45,653 nt of DNA from Candidatus Rifleibacteriota bacterium (GTDB lineage Bacteria > Muiribacteriota > Ozemobacteria > Ozemobacterales > Ozemobacteraceae): positions 1 to 45,653 of the forward strand of contig JADFYG010000052.1 of the NCBI GenBank assembly GCA_015233155.1. The letters run 5' to 3'. The number at the start of each line of letters is the position of its first letter. The first letter of the stretch is position 1. The position numbers and the translations under genes were made by a program. Positions 32,218 to 41,000 of the stretch are shown here, piece after piece. The notes beneath the pieces are model-generated. The model was given only the letters and a program-made list of their open reading frames with translations. It was not told where the DNA came from and did not search any database.

Positions 32218-34047
32218 ATGTGTGGGATCTTCGGAATAGTCGCACCAGATAGTATCCGCTTAGGCGGAAGTCTTCGCCTCATGATGAGGGCTTTACAGCA
32301 TCGAGGTCCGGACGGTTCCGGGCTTCGTTTTTTTGATGATTGCGGATTAGGCCATGTTCGCTTGAGCATCATTGATCTTTCAACGGGAAATCAACCAATG
32401 GATTCAGCAGTAAAAAGGAAATCCATTTCTTTCAACGGCGAAATATACGGTTACAAACAAATTCGAGAATCGATGAGCGATTATCCGTTTAAAACCACGT
32501 CTGACACTGAAGTTATTCTCGCGCTCTATGAAAACTATGGCGAAACTTTTCTGGACCATTTGCCTGGCATTTTTTCATTCGCGATTTGGGATGATGACCT
32601 AAAAGAACTCATTTGTGCGCGCGATAGATTTGGAGAAAAACCCTTCTATTATGCATGGGGAAAAAATGGAGAGTTTATCTTCGCTTCAGAAATTAAAGGC
32701 CTTATTGCTTCGGGTTTGATTGACCCGGAATTGTCGCGCAGATCCGTTGGACATTACTTGCGACATCTGTATGTCCATCCATTTCACACCATCTATTCGA
32801 ATGTTTTTTCTCTTCCACCGGGGCACATGCTTCGATTGTCTTCCGGAAATCTTCGGATTCGAAAATACTGGGATCTGCCAACTCCACGTGATTCTATTTG
32901 TTTTTCAGACGCGATTGAGGAAGGCACGATGCTTTTAGAAAGAGCAGTAAAGCTTCAACTGATAGCCGATGTCCCGGTTGGGGCTTTTCTGAGCGGAGGT
33001 GTTGATTCCAGCACGATTGTTGCCATCGCCTCTCGGTCGGTTTCCAGATTGAAAACGATTTCTTTTGATTTTGAGGCATCCTCGTCTGATTTAGCTTTCG
33101 CTCGACTCATTGCTGACAAATATCATACCGATCATGTTGAGTTAAGCGATTCAGAAATTGATTTGCCCGCACTTATCGAAAAAATGCAGGAGGTTTACGA
33201 CGAACCATTTGCCGATTCATCAAACATACCGACGTTCCTGATTTCACTAAAAGCCAGAGAATTCGCAAAAGTCATTTTGACCGGTGATGGCGGCGACGAA
33301 TTATTCGGTGGTTACTCTTCATGGTACCGCCCGTTCACGTTTTGGAACAAGCCACTGTTGCAGTTTCCGGCGAGTGTCGGGTTTCTGCGCCTTCTCACAA
33401 AATGTGCAAATCGCTGGGGATATCCTTTGAATGCGAGACTTTCCACGTTATCTCAGGCAGTATACCTGCGCACTTCTTTTGCAACCGTCTCTCAGGCTCA
33501 TATTGCGCAAAACTCGTTTTTTTCTCAATCGGAAATGGAGTCTATGGGCTTCCCAGACGATAATAACATCAAGCCTCCATATTCTCTTTCCCAGTCGAAT
33601 ACTCTTGATGATGCCCTAAGAATGGATTTACTGGATTACATGCCCGGGGATATTCTGGTCAAGATTGATCGAGCTTCGATGGCCAATGGCATTGAATTAA
33701 GGGCACCATTTTTGGACCGCGATTTGGCTTCTTTCTGCATTTCATTGCCATATCGCCTCAAGGTTTCTTCAAGATCAGACAAGATACTTCTTCGTGAAAT
33801 CTCGAAACACCTGCTCCCTACAAAAATTATTCATCGATCAAAAATGGGATTTGGCGCTCCCGTGAGTGAGTGGCTGTCCAGGCCTGCTTTTCAATCGATG
33901 AAGGAGAAGATATCGCGAAATACCGGCGGGAAAATTTATTCATTACTTCCGTTTGCCCAGACAAAAAATTTCCTGGATGGCAATGACTTTAAATCCTGGA
34001 TACTTCTCAACCTTTCTCTGTGGTTGGAAAAACATACTTTTCGGTAA
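32218..34047 (+). CDS. asnB: Asparagine-synthase-like glutamine amidotransferase, second copy
   Basis: A 609-residue AsnB-type enzyme with Cys2 of MCGIFGI as glutaminase nucleophile, then LQHRGPDGSG, VRLSIIDLS and NGEIYGY. The synthase half has SGGVDS at about 259-264 and LTGDGGDELFGGY. It is a normal length for the family. Compared with the minus-strand copy it shares the motifs but differs along most of its length, so it is not a recent duplicate. A likely role is amidation of a uronic acid in the polymer. AAGGGA lies about 11 bases before the ATG. It is followed by the GT2 gene 20 bases later. Confidence 0.93.
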   Translation: MCGIFGIVAPDSIRLGGSLRLMMRALQHRGPDGSGLRFFDDCGLGHVRLSIIDLSTGNQPMDSAVKRKSISFNGEIYGYKQIRESMSDYPFKTTSDTEVILALYENYGETFLDHLPGIFSFAIWDDDLKELICARDRFGEKPFYYAWGKNGEFIFASEIKGLIASGLIDPELSRRSVGHYLRHLYVHPFHTIYSNVFSLPPGHMLRLSSGNLRIRKYWDLPTPRDSICFSDAIEEGTMLLERAVKLQLIADVPVGAFLSGGVDSSTIVAIASRSVSRLKTISFDFEASSSDLAFARLIADKYHTDHVELSDSEIDLPALIEKMQEVYDEPFADSSNIPTFLISLKAREFAKVILTGDGGDELFGGYSSWYRPFTFWNKPLLQFPASVGFLRLLTKCANRWGYPLNARLSTLSQAVYLRTSFATVSQAHIAQNSFFSQSEMESMGFPDDNNIKPPYSLSQSNTLDDALRMDLLDYMPGDILVKIDRASMANGIELRAPFLDRDLASFCISLPYRLKVSSRSDKILLREISKHLLPTKIIHRSKMGFGAPVSEWLSRPAFQSMKEKISRNTGGKIYSLLPFAQTKNFLDGNDFKSWILLNLSLWLEKHTFR

Positions 34048-34067
34048 TGTTTTTCGAGGACCGTTTA

Positions 34068-35102
34068 ATGAAGAAAAATCTCATTTCAGTCGTAATGTCC
34101 GTGTTTAATGGTGCAAATTTTCTTCGTGAAGCCATTATCAGTGTCTTGAATCAAACCTATTCGGATTTTGAATTCATAATCATTGATGATGGTTCCAGCG
34201 ACGACAGCTCTGAGATTATCCAATCTTTCAATGATTCGCGGATTCATTTTTTTTGCAATCCATGCAATCTTGGCCTCGCAAAGTCTCTAAACCGTGGAAT
34301 TGAGTTGTCTTCAGGAGAATTTATCGCTCGAATGGATTGCGATGACGTGTGTATTCCTGATCGCTTCGAAATTCAGGTAGAATTTCTGAAATCTCATGAT
34401 GACATTGGTATTTGCGGCTCTTCAATATACATGTTGCAGAATGATTCCAAGAGAAGAATCCAAGTTTATCTGGACAAATATTTGCTTTCTTTTATGCTGC
34501 TATTTCATAATACGATGGCTCACCCGTCGGTTATGATGAAAAAAGTAGTTTTGAATGATTTTCACTTGCGCTACGATGAAAATATGAAAGCTGCTCAAGA
34601 TTATGACTTTTGGGCGCGTTGCGCTGAAGTCACCAATCTTGCGAACTGCCCTGAACCCTTGCTTTATTTCAGGGTGCATGGAAATAATACTATTGATCGA
34701 TTGCCCGGCATACAAGAAAAGGCGGCGGCCTCAGTGCGTCGTAGACTGCTCGGGCAATTGGGAATTATGCCAAGTTCAAGCGAGGCAGAAATTCATGAAA
34801 TGTTGAGCTCATTTTTTTTAGGTGAAAAATTTTTTCTCACAAAAGGAGCAATCAGGAGGATTGAAGAGTGGTTAAAAAAAATATTGGACTCTAATGAAAG
34901 ACTGGCTCGATATCCTCGAATACAATTTAGACATTTGTTAGCTGATATTTTCAACTCGGTATGTTGTCAGTACCCAAGTATGGGACTTCCATTGCTGAAA
35001 ATTTATTATCACTCGAGTTTGACAAATTATTTGAACAACCCACTAACAAACAAAATCAGAGCATTTTACAGGTGTGTTCGATCGATGTTTTTTCCCCGGT
35101 AG
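34068..35102 (+). CDS. Family 2 glycosyltransferase
   Basis: A 344-residue GT2 with SVVMSVFNGANFLREAI at the N-terminus, IIDDGSSDDSSEI at about 35-47, ARMDCDDVCIPDRF with the DxDD-type metal motif, and AQDYDFWARC as the acceptor-side motif. This is the standard layout of cytoplasmic EpsE/WcaA-like transferases. I start it at the ATG at 34068, preceded by GAGGA at about 8 bases; an in-frame start 16 codons earlier lies inside the AsnB gene. It is the last gene of the wzm operon and ends 14 bases from a convergent gene. No terminator hairpin fits into that gap. Donor and acceptor are unknown. Confidence 0.92.
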   Translation: MKKNLISVVMSVFNGANFLREAIISVLNQTYSDFEFIIIDDGSSDDSSEIIQSFNDSRIHFFCNPCNLGLAKSLNRGIELSSGEFIARMDCDDVCIPDRFEIQVEFLKSHDDIGICGSSIYMLQNDSKRRIQVYLDKYLLSFMLLFHNTMAHPSVMMKKVVLNDFHLRYDENMKAAQDYDFWARCAEVTNLANCPEPLLYFRVHGNNTIDRLPGIQEKAAASVRRRLLGQLGIMPSSSEAEIHEMLSSFFLGEKFFLTKGAIRRIEEWLKKILDSNERLARYPRIQFRHLLADIFNSVCCQYPSMGLPLLKIYYHSSLTNYLNNPLTNKIRAFYRCVRSMFFPR

Positions 35103-35116
35103 AAATCAAATCCACA

Positions 35117-36910
35117 CTACTTCCCCGAGGAAATTCTTTGTCCAAGAAGAAAATAGCCCATTGGCAAGGGGTTGGTGAAGGAAGCTACAACTTCGACTCT
35201 ATAAGATTCTCCCTGCCTCATTAACGCTCCCTTTGATGAGTCAAGTGATGGAACTTTATACGGAAAATAATAGACAAGAAAATATTCTGCAGCTCCGCTT
35301 GAGAATAATCTGTCCAGCTCATGTTCATACAATTCTGTGTTGTATTTATTATTATCGTCGAAGAGAACTGAAATCATCGAATTATATAATTGATTTGTAT
35401 CTCCTCCTATTACAGTCTTGCCGTTGGTGTATTGCCCAAGACCAGACATGAAGTCGCGATAGTAATAACTCCTGTTGTAGCCGAAGTAATAGGCATCAAG
35501 CATGATGTTTGGAATCAACAGCAGAACACAACACAAAATGAGGCGTTTTGTGTTGATATGTAATATAGTGGCACAGAGGAAAAAGTAGTAACAAACGATT
35601 GCGAAACCCGCTATTGCAATAATGCGTGGAATATGACGCCCGGCAAGACCTGTAATAAAATTGAACATATAGGTAGGGTTCTTATTCGTATAACAGATGA
35701 CTAATATTGCCGTTGCCAGCATAGCAGATATGTACAAAAAGAATGTAATCGGTGACTTTTTTCGCCAGTCGGCAAAAGCTTCAATAAAATCTCCAGGTAT
35801 GACTGTAGAAGCAAGGTAAATTATAAGCAGAAGACATGGAAACATTTTTCTTTCCGGAAGGCTGTCTTCAAATGAAAACTGCAGAATGAACAATACAAGA
35901 GACAAGACAAGAAAAAGTTGAAACGGATTTCGATAGTAGCGCCTGGTAAACAGTGGAAGCGGAAGGAGAAGTGATAGAAAAAGTAGTTGAGGATTGAAGC
36001 GGAAAAAATTAGTGTAACTCAATTGCATAATCGATGCTGGAATCCGTTGAATGGCTGCGCTGACAAATGATACCGCGGAATCGCTTGCATCAAAAAAATG
36101 GCTGTAACCTTTTTGAATCTGATACCTGGCTACGATGTCGTGAAGAGTTACACCCGATATCCAAATACAGATGAAATAGAAAACAACGCCGATAGCCATA
36201 CCCGAAAAGATGGCAAATATTCCCTGGCGAGAGGGCTGTCGCCAAGCAAGCAACCCAGCGACAATGAAGGCTGAAAGAGCGAAGAATATACTGTAAATAT
36301 ATATGTGAAGAGAAAACACCACCATAAAACCAATGGCGAGAAAACGCCAGTAGGAAATTTGGACTCGCTGATCGCCGAGGTCTGCTAATGTGAGGGCCAA
36401 TAGAGACAGCATCAAAGCGGAATATAACGTTGGAGTAGGAAATCGACTGACTACAAGAAAATAAAAATCGACGAGCAGATAGAGGAAAAGAAGACGAGAC
36501 ATAGTTTGACTTGTTCCTGACTTAAGTACTAACCAGGAACAGAACAATATACAAATAGAAATGATGACACCTGGAAGGCGCACCGCAATTAAACTTTTTC
36601 CAAAAAGCAAAAGACCAAGATATGTAAGTGGAACCGAAAGAATTCCGCTTACGACCAAATCCAAATTCTTTAGAGGCGATTCCAGATTTTGGATCGTGCC
36701 ATGATTGTAGTAGTTTAGTGCTCCCATCGAATACAGAACTTCATCACCAACCCACATATGGCTGACAATCCAGTTTGGTGGATCTTGCTCGAGGTAGACA
36801 AAGCGCCCACAAAGAAGAAGTACGACAAGGAAGAAATATGAGGGACTTTTAAGAAAACCTGTTAATGCGTGTAATAATCCATTATTTTCTGGCTTGATTT
36901 CTTCTGTCAT
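35117..36910 (-). CDS. GT39/ArnT-like GT-C membrane glycosyltransferase
   Basis: A 597-residue membrane protein with about 11-13 helices. After the first helix the loop reads MWVGDEVLYSMGALNYY, in which the Asp-Glu pair fits the catalytic loop of GT39/ArnT-type enzymes. The C-terminal 100 residues are soluble. Such enzymes use a polyprenyl-phosphate sugar on the periplasmic side. The ATG at 36910 overlaps the methyltransferase stop by four bases (ATGA), so I prefer it to an in-frame start 12 codons upstream. A GtrB-like enzyme, two genes upstream in the same operon, could supply the donor. It ends 14 bases from the convergent GT2 gene. Confidence 0.78.
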   Translation of the reverse strand: MTEEIKPENNGLLHALTGFLKSPSYFFLVVLLLCGRFVYLEQDPPNWIVSHMWVGDEVLYSMGALNYYNHGTIQNLESPLKNLDLVVSGILSVPLTYLGLLLFGKSLIAVRLPGVIISICILFCSWLVLKSGTSQTMSRLLFLYLLVDFYFLVVSRFPTPTLYSALMLSLLALTLADLGDQRVQISYWRFLAIGFMVVFSLHIYIYSIFFALSAFIVAGLLAWRQPSRQGIFAIFSGMAIGVVFYFICIWISGVTLHDIVARYQIQKGYSHFFDASDSAVSFVSAAIQRIPASIMQLSYTNFFRFNPQLLFLSLLLPLPLFTRRYYRNPFQLFLVLSLVLFILQFSFEDSLPERKMFPCLLLIIYLASTVIPGDFIEAFADWRKKSPITFFLYISAMLATAILVICYTNKNPTYMFNFITGLAGRHIPRIIAIAGFAIVCYYFFLCATILHINTKRLILCCVLLLIPNIMLDAYYFGYNRSYYYRDFMSGLGQYTNGKTVIGGDTNQLYNSMISVLFDDNNKYNTELYEHELDRLFSSGAAEYFLVYYFPYKVPSLDSSKGALMRQGESYRVEVVASFTNPLPMGYFLLGQRISSGK

Positions 36911-37656
36911 ATTTTTTTTCGTCCGAATACAACATAACCCAGGCAATCGTCAGGTGAGCCCAAGCCAGGAAATAATAGCGAAGTATGCACGATCATGAGT
37001 GCAAGAAGGCCCAGGGGCATCAGAACTGCGCCAAGTAACTTCTCCTTCCAACATCCAAAAAGAAGTCGATAGATTACGCTGAGCACCTTATAACCCATCA
37101 CAGACACGTCGTTTCCTCTCGGAATGATGATGATCTTCTCGAAACCAGCCTCCTTGAGAAGTTTGTCCAGGCAAGCAGCTGTGAATCGCCAATAGTCATG
37201 AGGAATGAAGTGATACCTAGCCTGAAAGGGAACAGTAATGGCTATTTCACCGTCTGGCTTCAGAACTCTATGACATTCAGAAAGAAATGTCTCGACGGCG
37301 TATACATGCTCCATTACCTCAGAATGGAAAAGCGCATCAAACTTATTATCTGAAAATGGGAAAATCTCACCATCGTAGTAAATTGTATCCGGCTTTCCAT
37401 AACCGAAGATCTTCTTGGAATGCACCCAATCCAGACCGCAGTATTCACAATTCATCGGAATGAGATGTCGATAGGGTTGATCTCCACAGCCAATCTCAAG
37501 AACCTGCCCCTGGCGATTCCGCAACCATCCATCGAGATGTTGTCGAATCGACGCAATCTGGAGATCTCCAAAACGCCGCAGAAAAAAAAGCATTCGACCG
37601 AAAAGCGAATTGCCAGGGGCATAGTTTAGTGGAGGACGAAAATGCTCAGAAGTCAT
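36907..37656 (-). CDS. Class I SAM-dependent methyltransferase, possibly membrane-associated
   Basis: A 249-residue methyltransferase with QVLEIGCGDQPYRHL at about 51-65, CGLDWVHS as the acidic strand, ALFHSEVMEHVY and CHRVLKPDGEIAITVPF. A hydrophobic stretch near residues 205-232 (LLGAVLMPLGLLALMIVHTS) suggests membrane association, which would suit a lipid-linked substrate. It lies between the GtrB-like gene, 32 bases upstream, and the GT-C gene that overlaps its stop. This placement suggests it methylates the lipid-linked sugar or the acceptor of that module; that is inference. Confidence 0.87.
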   Translation of the reverse strand: MTSEHFRPPLNYAPGNSLFGRMLFFLRRFGDLQIASIRQHLDGWLRNRQGQVLEIGCGDQPYRHLIPMNCEYCGLDWVHSKKIFGYGKPDTIYYDGEIFPFSDNKFDALFHSEVMEHVYAVETFLSECHRVLKPDGEIAITVPFQARYHFIPHDYWRFTAACLDKLLKEAGFEKIIIIPRGNDVSVMGYKVLSVIYRLLFGCWKEKLLGAVLMPLGLLALMIVHTSLLFPGLGSPDDCLGYVVFGRKKI

Positions 37657-37688
37657 TTTGGGAAAACAGATCTAACATACAGAGTCTC

Positions 37689-38693
37689 TCATGACACCGG
37701 CGACCCAGGATGCCCTGGCTCTCCGGTGCGACCGAGCCAGTGACGCGGCTCAGTACGATGATCATTGACTAGAGTCCTGAGAATCGGTTGAGGGCGATTC
37801 TTAATCTCCAGGAACAAACGGCCAAGATACTCTCCCATGACACCCAACGAAGTCATAATGCTCGTGCCGAGACCGAGAATAACCATGAGGATGGTCATGA
37901 AACCACGGGGAGGAGTCTTATAACCCAGGAAATACACAATCAAATTGATCAGCATGAGGAGACCGGTCATGCCAGCGACAGCAAAAGCGATTGTACTGAT
38001 CAATCGCAATGGAAAAAGGGAGTAGGACACAAAAGATTTGTATGCCCACATCAGGTAGTCCAAAAAACTCTGGGTGGATTCCCCTGCAAATCTCTCGGGC
38101 CGTTCGAACTCGATCCCGGTTTGCCGAAAACCAGCATAGGCACGAAGGCCTCTTATGAGACGATCTTTTTCATGACAACAAAGGATAGTTTCAACAACCA
38201 CACGATCCATCAGCGAAAACTCGCCCGCATCAAGTGGGATTGCAATATAGGCAATCTTTCGAAAGATCTTGTAAAAGAGCTTGTAGCACATATTCCTGAT
38301 GAAGGTTTCATGGCGCTTCGCCCGAATTCCATAGACGACTTCGGATCCGTCGAGCCATTTCTTGACAAATTCGTGGATCAACTCTGGCGGGTCCTGCAAA
38401 TCACCGTCCATGATAACGACCGCATCACCAACTGCCTGCGCCATTCCAGTGGAAAACGCGACCTGTGCTCCAAAGTTGCGAGAATGGGAAATCACTGTAA
38501 GCCGGGAGTCCCTGCGTGCCTCATCGAGTAGCACCTGCTCAGCATTATCGGGACTGGCATCGTTAACGTAGATGACTTCCCAATTTGGCGTAATCTTCTC
38601 CATAACAGCGTGGAGACGCTTGAGCAGTTCGCCAATGCTTCCCTCATCACGATAGCAGGTGACGACAACTGATATTCTCTTATCGGTCAGCAT
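37689..38693 (-). CDS. GtrB-like polyprenyl-phosphate glycosyltransferase (GT2), second module
   Basis: About 334 residues. ISVVVTCYRDEGSIGEL opens the GT2 domain, followed by VIYVNDASPDN, SRNFGAQVAFSTGM and VIMDGDLQDPPELI, the GtrB/DPM1 signature series. Two membrane helices lie near residues 235-260 and 268-293. I start it at the ATG at 38693 because AAGGAGG lies 8 bases upstream; a longer frame of 41 extra codons has no such site. It should load a sugar onto undecaprenyl phosphate for the GT-C enzyme two genes on. It is only distantly similar to the other GtrB-like gene at 21159-22157. Confidence 0.92.
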   Translation of the reverse strand: MLTDKRISVVVTCYRDEGSIGELLKRLHAVMEKITPNWEVIYVNDASPDNAEQVLLDEARRDSRLTVISHSRNFGAQVAFSTGMAQAVGDAVVIMDGDLQDPPELIHEFVKKWLDGSEVVYGIRAKRHETFIRNMCYKLFYKIFRKIAYIAIPLDAGEFSLMDRVVVETILCCHEKDRLIRGLRAYAGFRQTGIEFERPERFAGESTQSFLDYLMWAYKSFVSYSLFPLRLISTIAFAVAGMTGLLMLINLIVYFLGYKTPPRGFMTILMVILGLGTSIMTSLGVMGEYLGRLFLEIKNRPQPILRTLVNDHRTEPRHWLGRTGEPGHPGSPVS

Positions 38694-38952
38694 TGAGAAT
38701 GCCTCCTTATGCGCCAAAACGAACATATTTCCCACATTGAGTTTAGCGATAGTCGCTGCAAAACCGCTGGCATAAGATGAGTCTACTTTCCAGATTTGGG
38801 AAGTAATTTGAAGCAATCGGTAAAAGATTACTCATTCTAATGGCTACAAGATGATGACGAAAAATCAGGCCCTTGTCAAGAGTCCTCGTAGCGCGGAATA
38901 TTTTCAAAGTATCGCGAATGACCGCTTCTCCCACATCCTCGTGAGTAAGGTG

Positions 38953-39876
38953 TTACGCTCGTGTTTCAGTCAAAGAGGAGTGCAAACGCTTAACGATCGA
39001 GTCACAGTCCAATCCGTGTAGTTTTCGCAAATACGCCACGCTTCCGGAACGAACATCATCAAGAGTTCGGACGCCAAACGGGATCAGACGGCACTTAATT
39101 CCCCGCTCCGCGATGATCTCCGACACAAGTGAAGCAAGCCCCCCTTTTACAAAATGTGATTCAACTGTCGCGCAAACTGAAAAACGCGATAAAGCCTCGA
39201 TAAGTTGACCGAGAGGAGGAGGCTGAATGGATGGAACGGTTGCGACCTCACACGAAAATCCCAATGCCTGAAGCTTTTCCGCTGCAGCAAGTGCTTCCAC
39301 AACAATGCCGCCCATTGCCAGAATCAATGCGTTGCGGCCAGGTCGAAACAAAGTGAGGTGCATAGAATCAAACGGAGTTCCCTCAGGAAGCGCGTTCACC
39401 GATTTCCCCAATCGAAAATAAACCGGTCCGGAGACTTCTTTGAGTTGATACAGGGCTGATATAGTCTCCTGGGGGGTCGATGGAACGACGACTGTCATGC
39501 CCGGAAGCATTCGTAACAATCCCACGTCTTCCAGGCAGTGATGGGTGAAACCGGCCGAACCATAGTCGAAACCATCGCCAACGCCGATGATTCTAACCGG
39601 CAAACGATGATATAACGGCCCATTCCGAATGAACTCGTATGGACGAAGCACTGAAAAATTGGCAATGGAATACACATAAGGAATGAAACCTGCCTCAGCG
39701 AGCCCGGTGGCTACTCCAACCATGTTCTGCTCTGCAACGCCGGCATTAATGAACCGTTCCGGGAACCTCTGGGCAAAAGGTTCAAGAACCATGAAGCCAA
39801 GATCAGCTGTGAGCAGGATAATCCGGGGATCCATGGCAGCCAAATCAATAATGGTTCTTGCGAAAGCATTTCTCAC
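38953..39876 (-). CDS. Transketolase-like C-terminal subunit
   Basis: A 307-residue protein equal to the middle and C-terminal parts of transketolase. NAGVAEQNMVGVATG near residues 44-58 contains the catalytic Glu that activates the thiamine cofactor, and FTHHCLEDVGLLRMLPGM matches the next conserved block. The start is a GTG that overlaps the N-subunit stop (GTGA); the open frame continues upstream but only inside the N-subunit gene. The pair would form a two-subunit enzyme that moves a two-carbon unit between sugars. Split transketolases occur in archaea, many bacteria and some O-antigen clusters where a ketose such as xylulose is made; that role is a guess here. Confidence 0.92.
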   Translation of the reverse strand: MRNAFARTIIDLAAMDPRIILLTADLGFMVLEPFAQRFPERFINAGVAEQNMVGVATGLAEAGFIPYVYSIANFSVLRPYEFIRNGPLYHRLPVRIIGVGDGFDYGSAGFTHHCLEDVGLLRMLPGMTVVVPSTPQETISALYQLKEVSGPVYFRLGKSVNALPEGTPFDSMHLTLFRPGRNALILAMGGIVVEALAAAEKLQALGFSCEVATVPSIQPPPLGQLIEALSRFSVCATVESHFVKGGLASLVSEIIAERGIKCRLIPFGVRTLDDVRSGSVAYLRKLHGLDCDSIVKRLHSSLTETRA

Positions 39877-40709
39877 TGGCCGTCTCCAGATTCGATCTCG
39901 CGAAGAGCCTGCGCGAACTGTTGCTCGTTCATAGGGAGATAATGCCAAGGAATTTGCCCTTCCATGAAAGAAACACCCTTTCCAAATGTCGTCTGACAAA
40001 TGAGAACTGCCGGTTTGTCTGCATGTGCGGAAGCCTTTCCCATGGCCTGTGCAAGAGCCTGACAATCATGTCCGTCGACCTCTCGAACATGCCAGCCGAA
40101 CGCCTCCCATTTTTTGTTCAATGGATGCAAGTCGAGAACGTCTTTGGTCTTACCAAAGGCTTGCTGACCATTAAGATCAATGAGAGCTACAAGATTATCC
40201 AAACGATGATGCGCGGCAAACATAGCGGCTTCCCAAACAGAGCCTTCATTACACTCAGCGTCGCTGAGAAGGACGAAAACACGTCTTGACGAGTTACCGA
40301 GCTTCCCTCCCACAGCACTCCCTACGCCAATCGACAACCCCATCCCAAGAGAACCCGAACAAAAATCCACCCCAGGAAGTGCATGCTCAGGATGTACGCC
40401 CAGCAGACTCGAGTCGCAACAGTATGTATTGATCTTCTCTTCGTCGATCCATCCAAGGATCCTGAATGCCGCATAAAGTGCTAATGCCGCGTGTCCCTTG
40501 GAAAGGATGAAGCGATCTCTATCTGGGTCGCGCCGAGATGGAAGATTGAGAATTTCTCCGTAGAGAACTGCTATAATGTCGGCTATAGATAAAGCACTTC
40601 CGATGTGACCGACATTTGCCCGATGCGCTTGTTCCAGGATTATGCGGCGGATGCTTTTGGGCAAATCATCACTGACTCTTCCGTTCCCCGTCAAATTAGA
40701 CTGGAACAT
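39873..40709 (-). CDS. Transketolase-like N-terminal (thiamine diphosphate) subunit
   Basis: A 278-residue protein covering the cofactor-binding half of transketolase. The thiamine diphosphate motif runs from SDAECNEGSVWEA to LIDLNGQQ (about 149-183). Conserved His residues appear in ANVGHIGSALS and LSKGHAALALYA. The usual GDGE is SDAE here, a change also seen in other split transketolases as far as I recall. It overlaps the C-subunit start by four bases, giving coupled, equal expression. It is the first gene of the minus-strand operon 40709-35117. A candidate promoter lies about 70 bases upstream. Confidence 0.92.
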   Translation of the reverse strand: MFQSNLTGNGRVSDDLPKSIRRIILEQAHRANVGHIGSALSIADIIAVLYGEILNLPSRRDPDRDRFILSKGHAALALYAAFRILGWIDEEKINTYCCDSSLLGVHPEHALPGVDFCSGSLGMGLSIGVGSAVGGKLGNSSRRVFVLLSDAECNEGSVWEAAMFAAHHRLDNLVALIDLNGQQAFGKTKDVLDLHPLNKKWEAFGWHVREVDGHDCQALAQAMGKASAHADKPAVLICQTTFGKGVSFMEGQIPWHYLPMNEQQFAQALREIESGDGQ

Positions 40710-40776
40710 TATCTTCTTCTACACATGCAACAGCCATAAAATGACCTCGGGGGCAAGGATATGACAAATTTACCAA

Positions 40777-40806
40777 ACGATAGTATGAAACCTTTATTGA
40801 CGTCAA
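40777..40806 (-). promoter_or_regulatory. Candidate sigma-70 promoter for the transketolase operon
   Basis: On the minus strand TTGACG (40806-40801, 5 of 6 to consensus) is followed after 18 bases by TATCGT (40782-40777). A TACTAT at 15 bases is an alternative -10. The -35 is one half of the perfect palindrome TTGACGTCAA at 40797-40806, which also gives a TTGACG on the plus strand. A protein bound to the palindrome could affect both divergent genes. Confidence 0.4.
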
Positions 40807-41000
40807 CTATTTCCACACTTTATTCACTTTGCCAACATGTATCTCCGAGAGAATTGGTGGAAATAAACGGCGAAGATTCGGTTTTTCTCTGTCAATGATT
40901 TCACTGATTAATCAACGGTTAAGGCTATACTTCGAATGCTATAGTATATTCGGGAAATTACCTTCAAACTAGCTCATATTATGCTACCTGGAGAAATCGA

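Noticed and set aside
35103..35116. Possible two-way terminator between convergent genes
   Set aside because: The gap is only 14 bases and no hairpin is present. The same holds for the convergent gaps at 13056-13087 and 42255-42306.
37788..38531. 247-codon frame opposite the second GtrB-like gene
   Set aside because: It is antisense to a gene with complete GT2 motifs and its own product has no domain-like pattern.
38743..38934. 63-codon GTG frame on the minus strand between the transketolase C subunit and the GtrB-like gene
   Set aside because: A GAGGAT sits one base before the GTG, too close to act as a ribosome site, and the protein resembles nothing I know. It may be a gene remnant, but I cannot support it.
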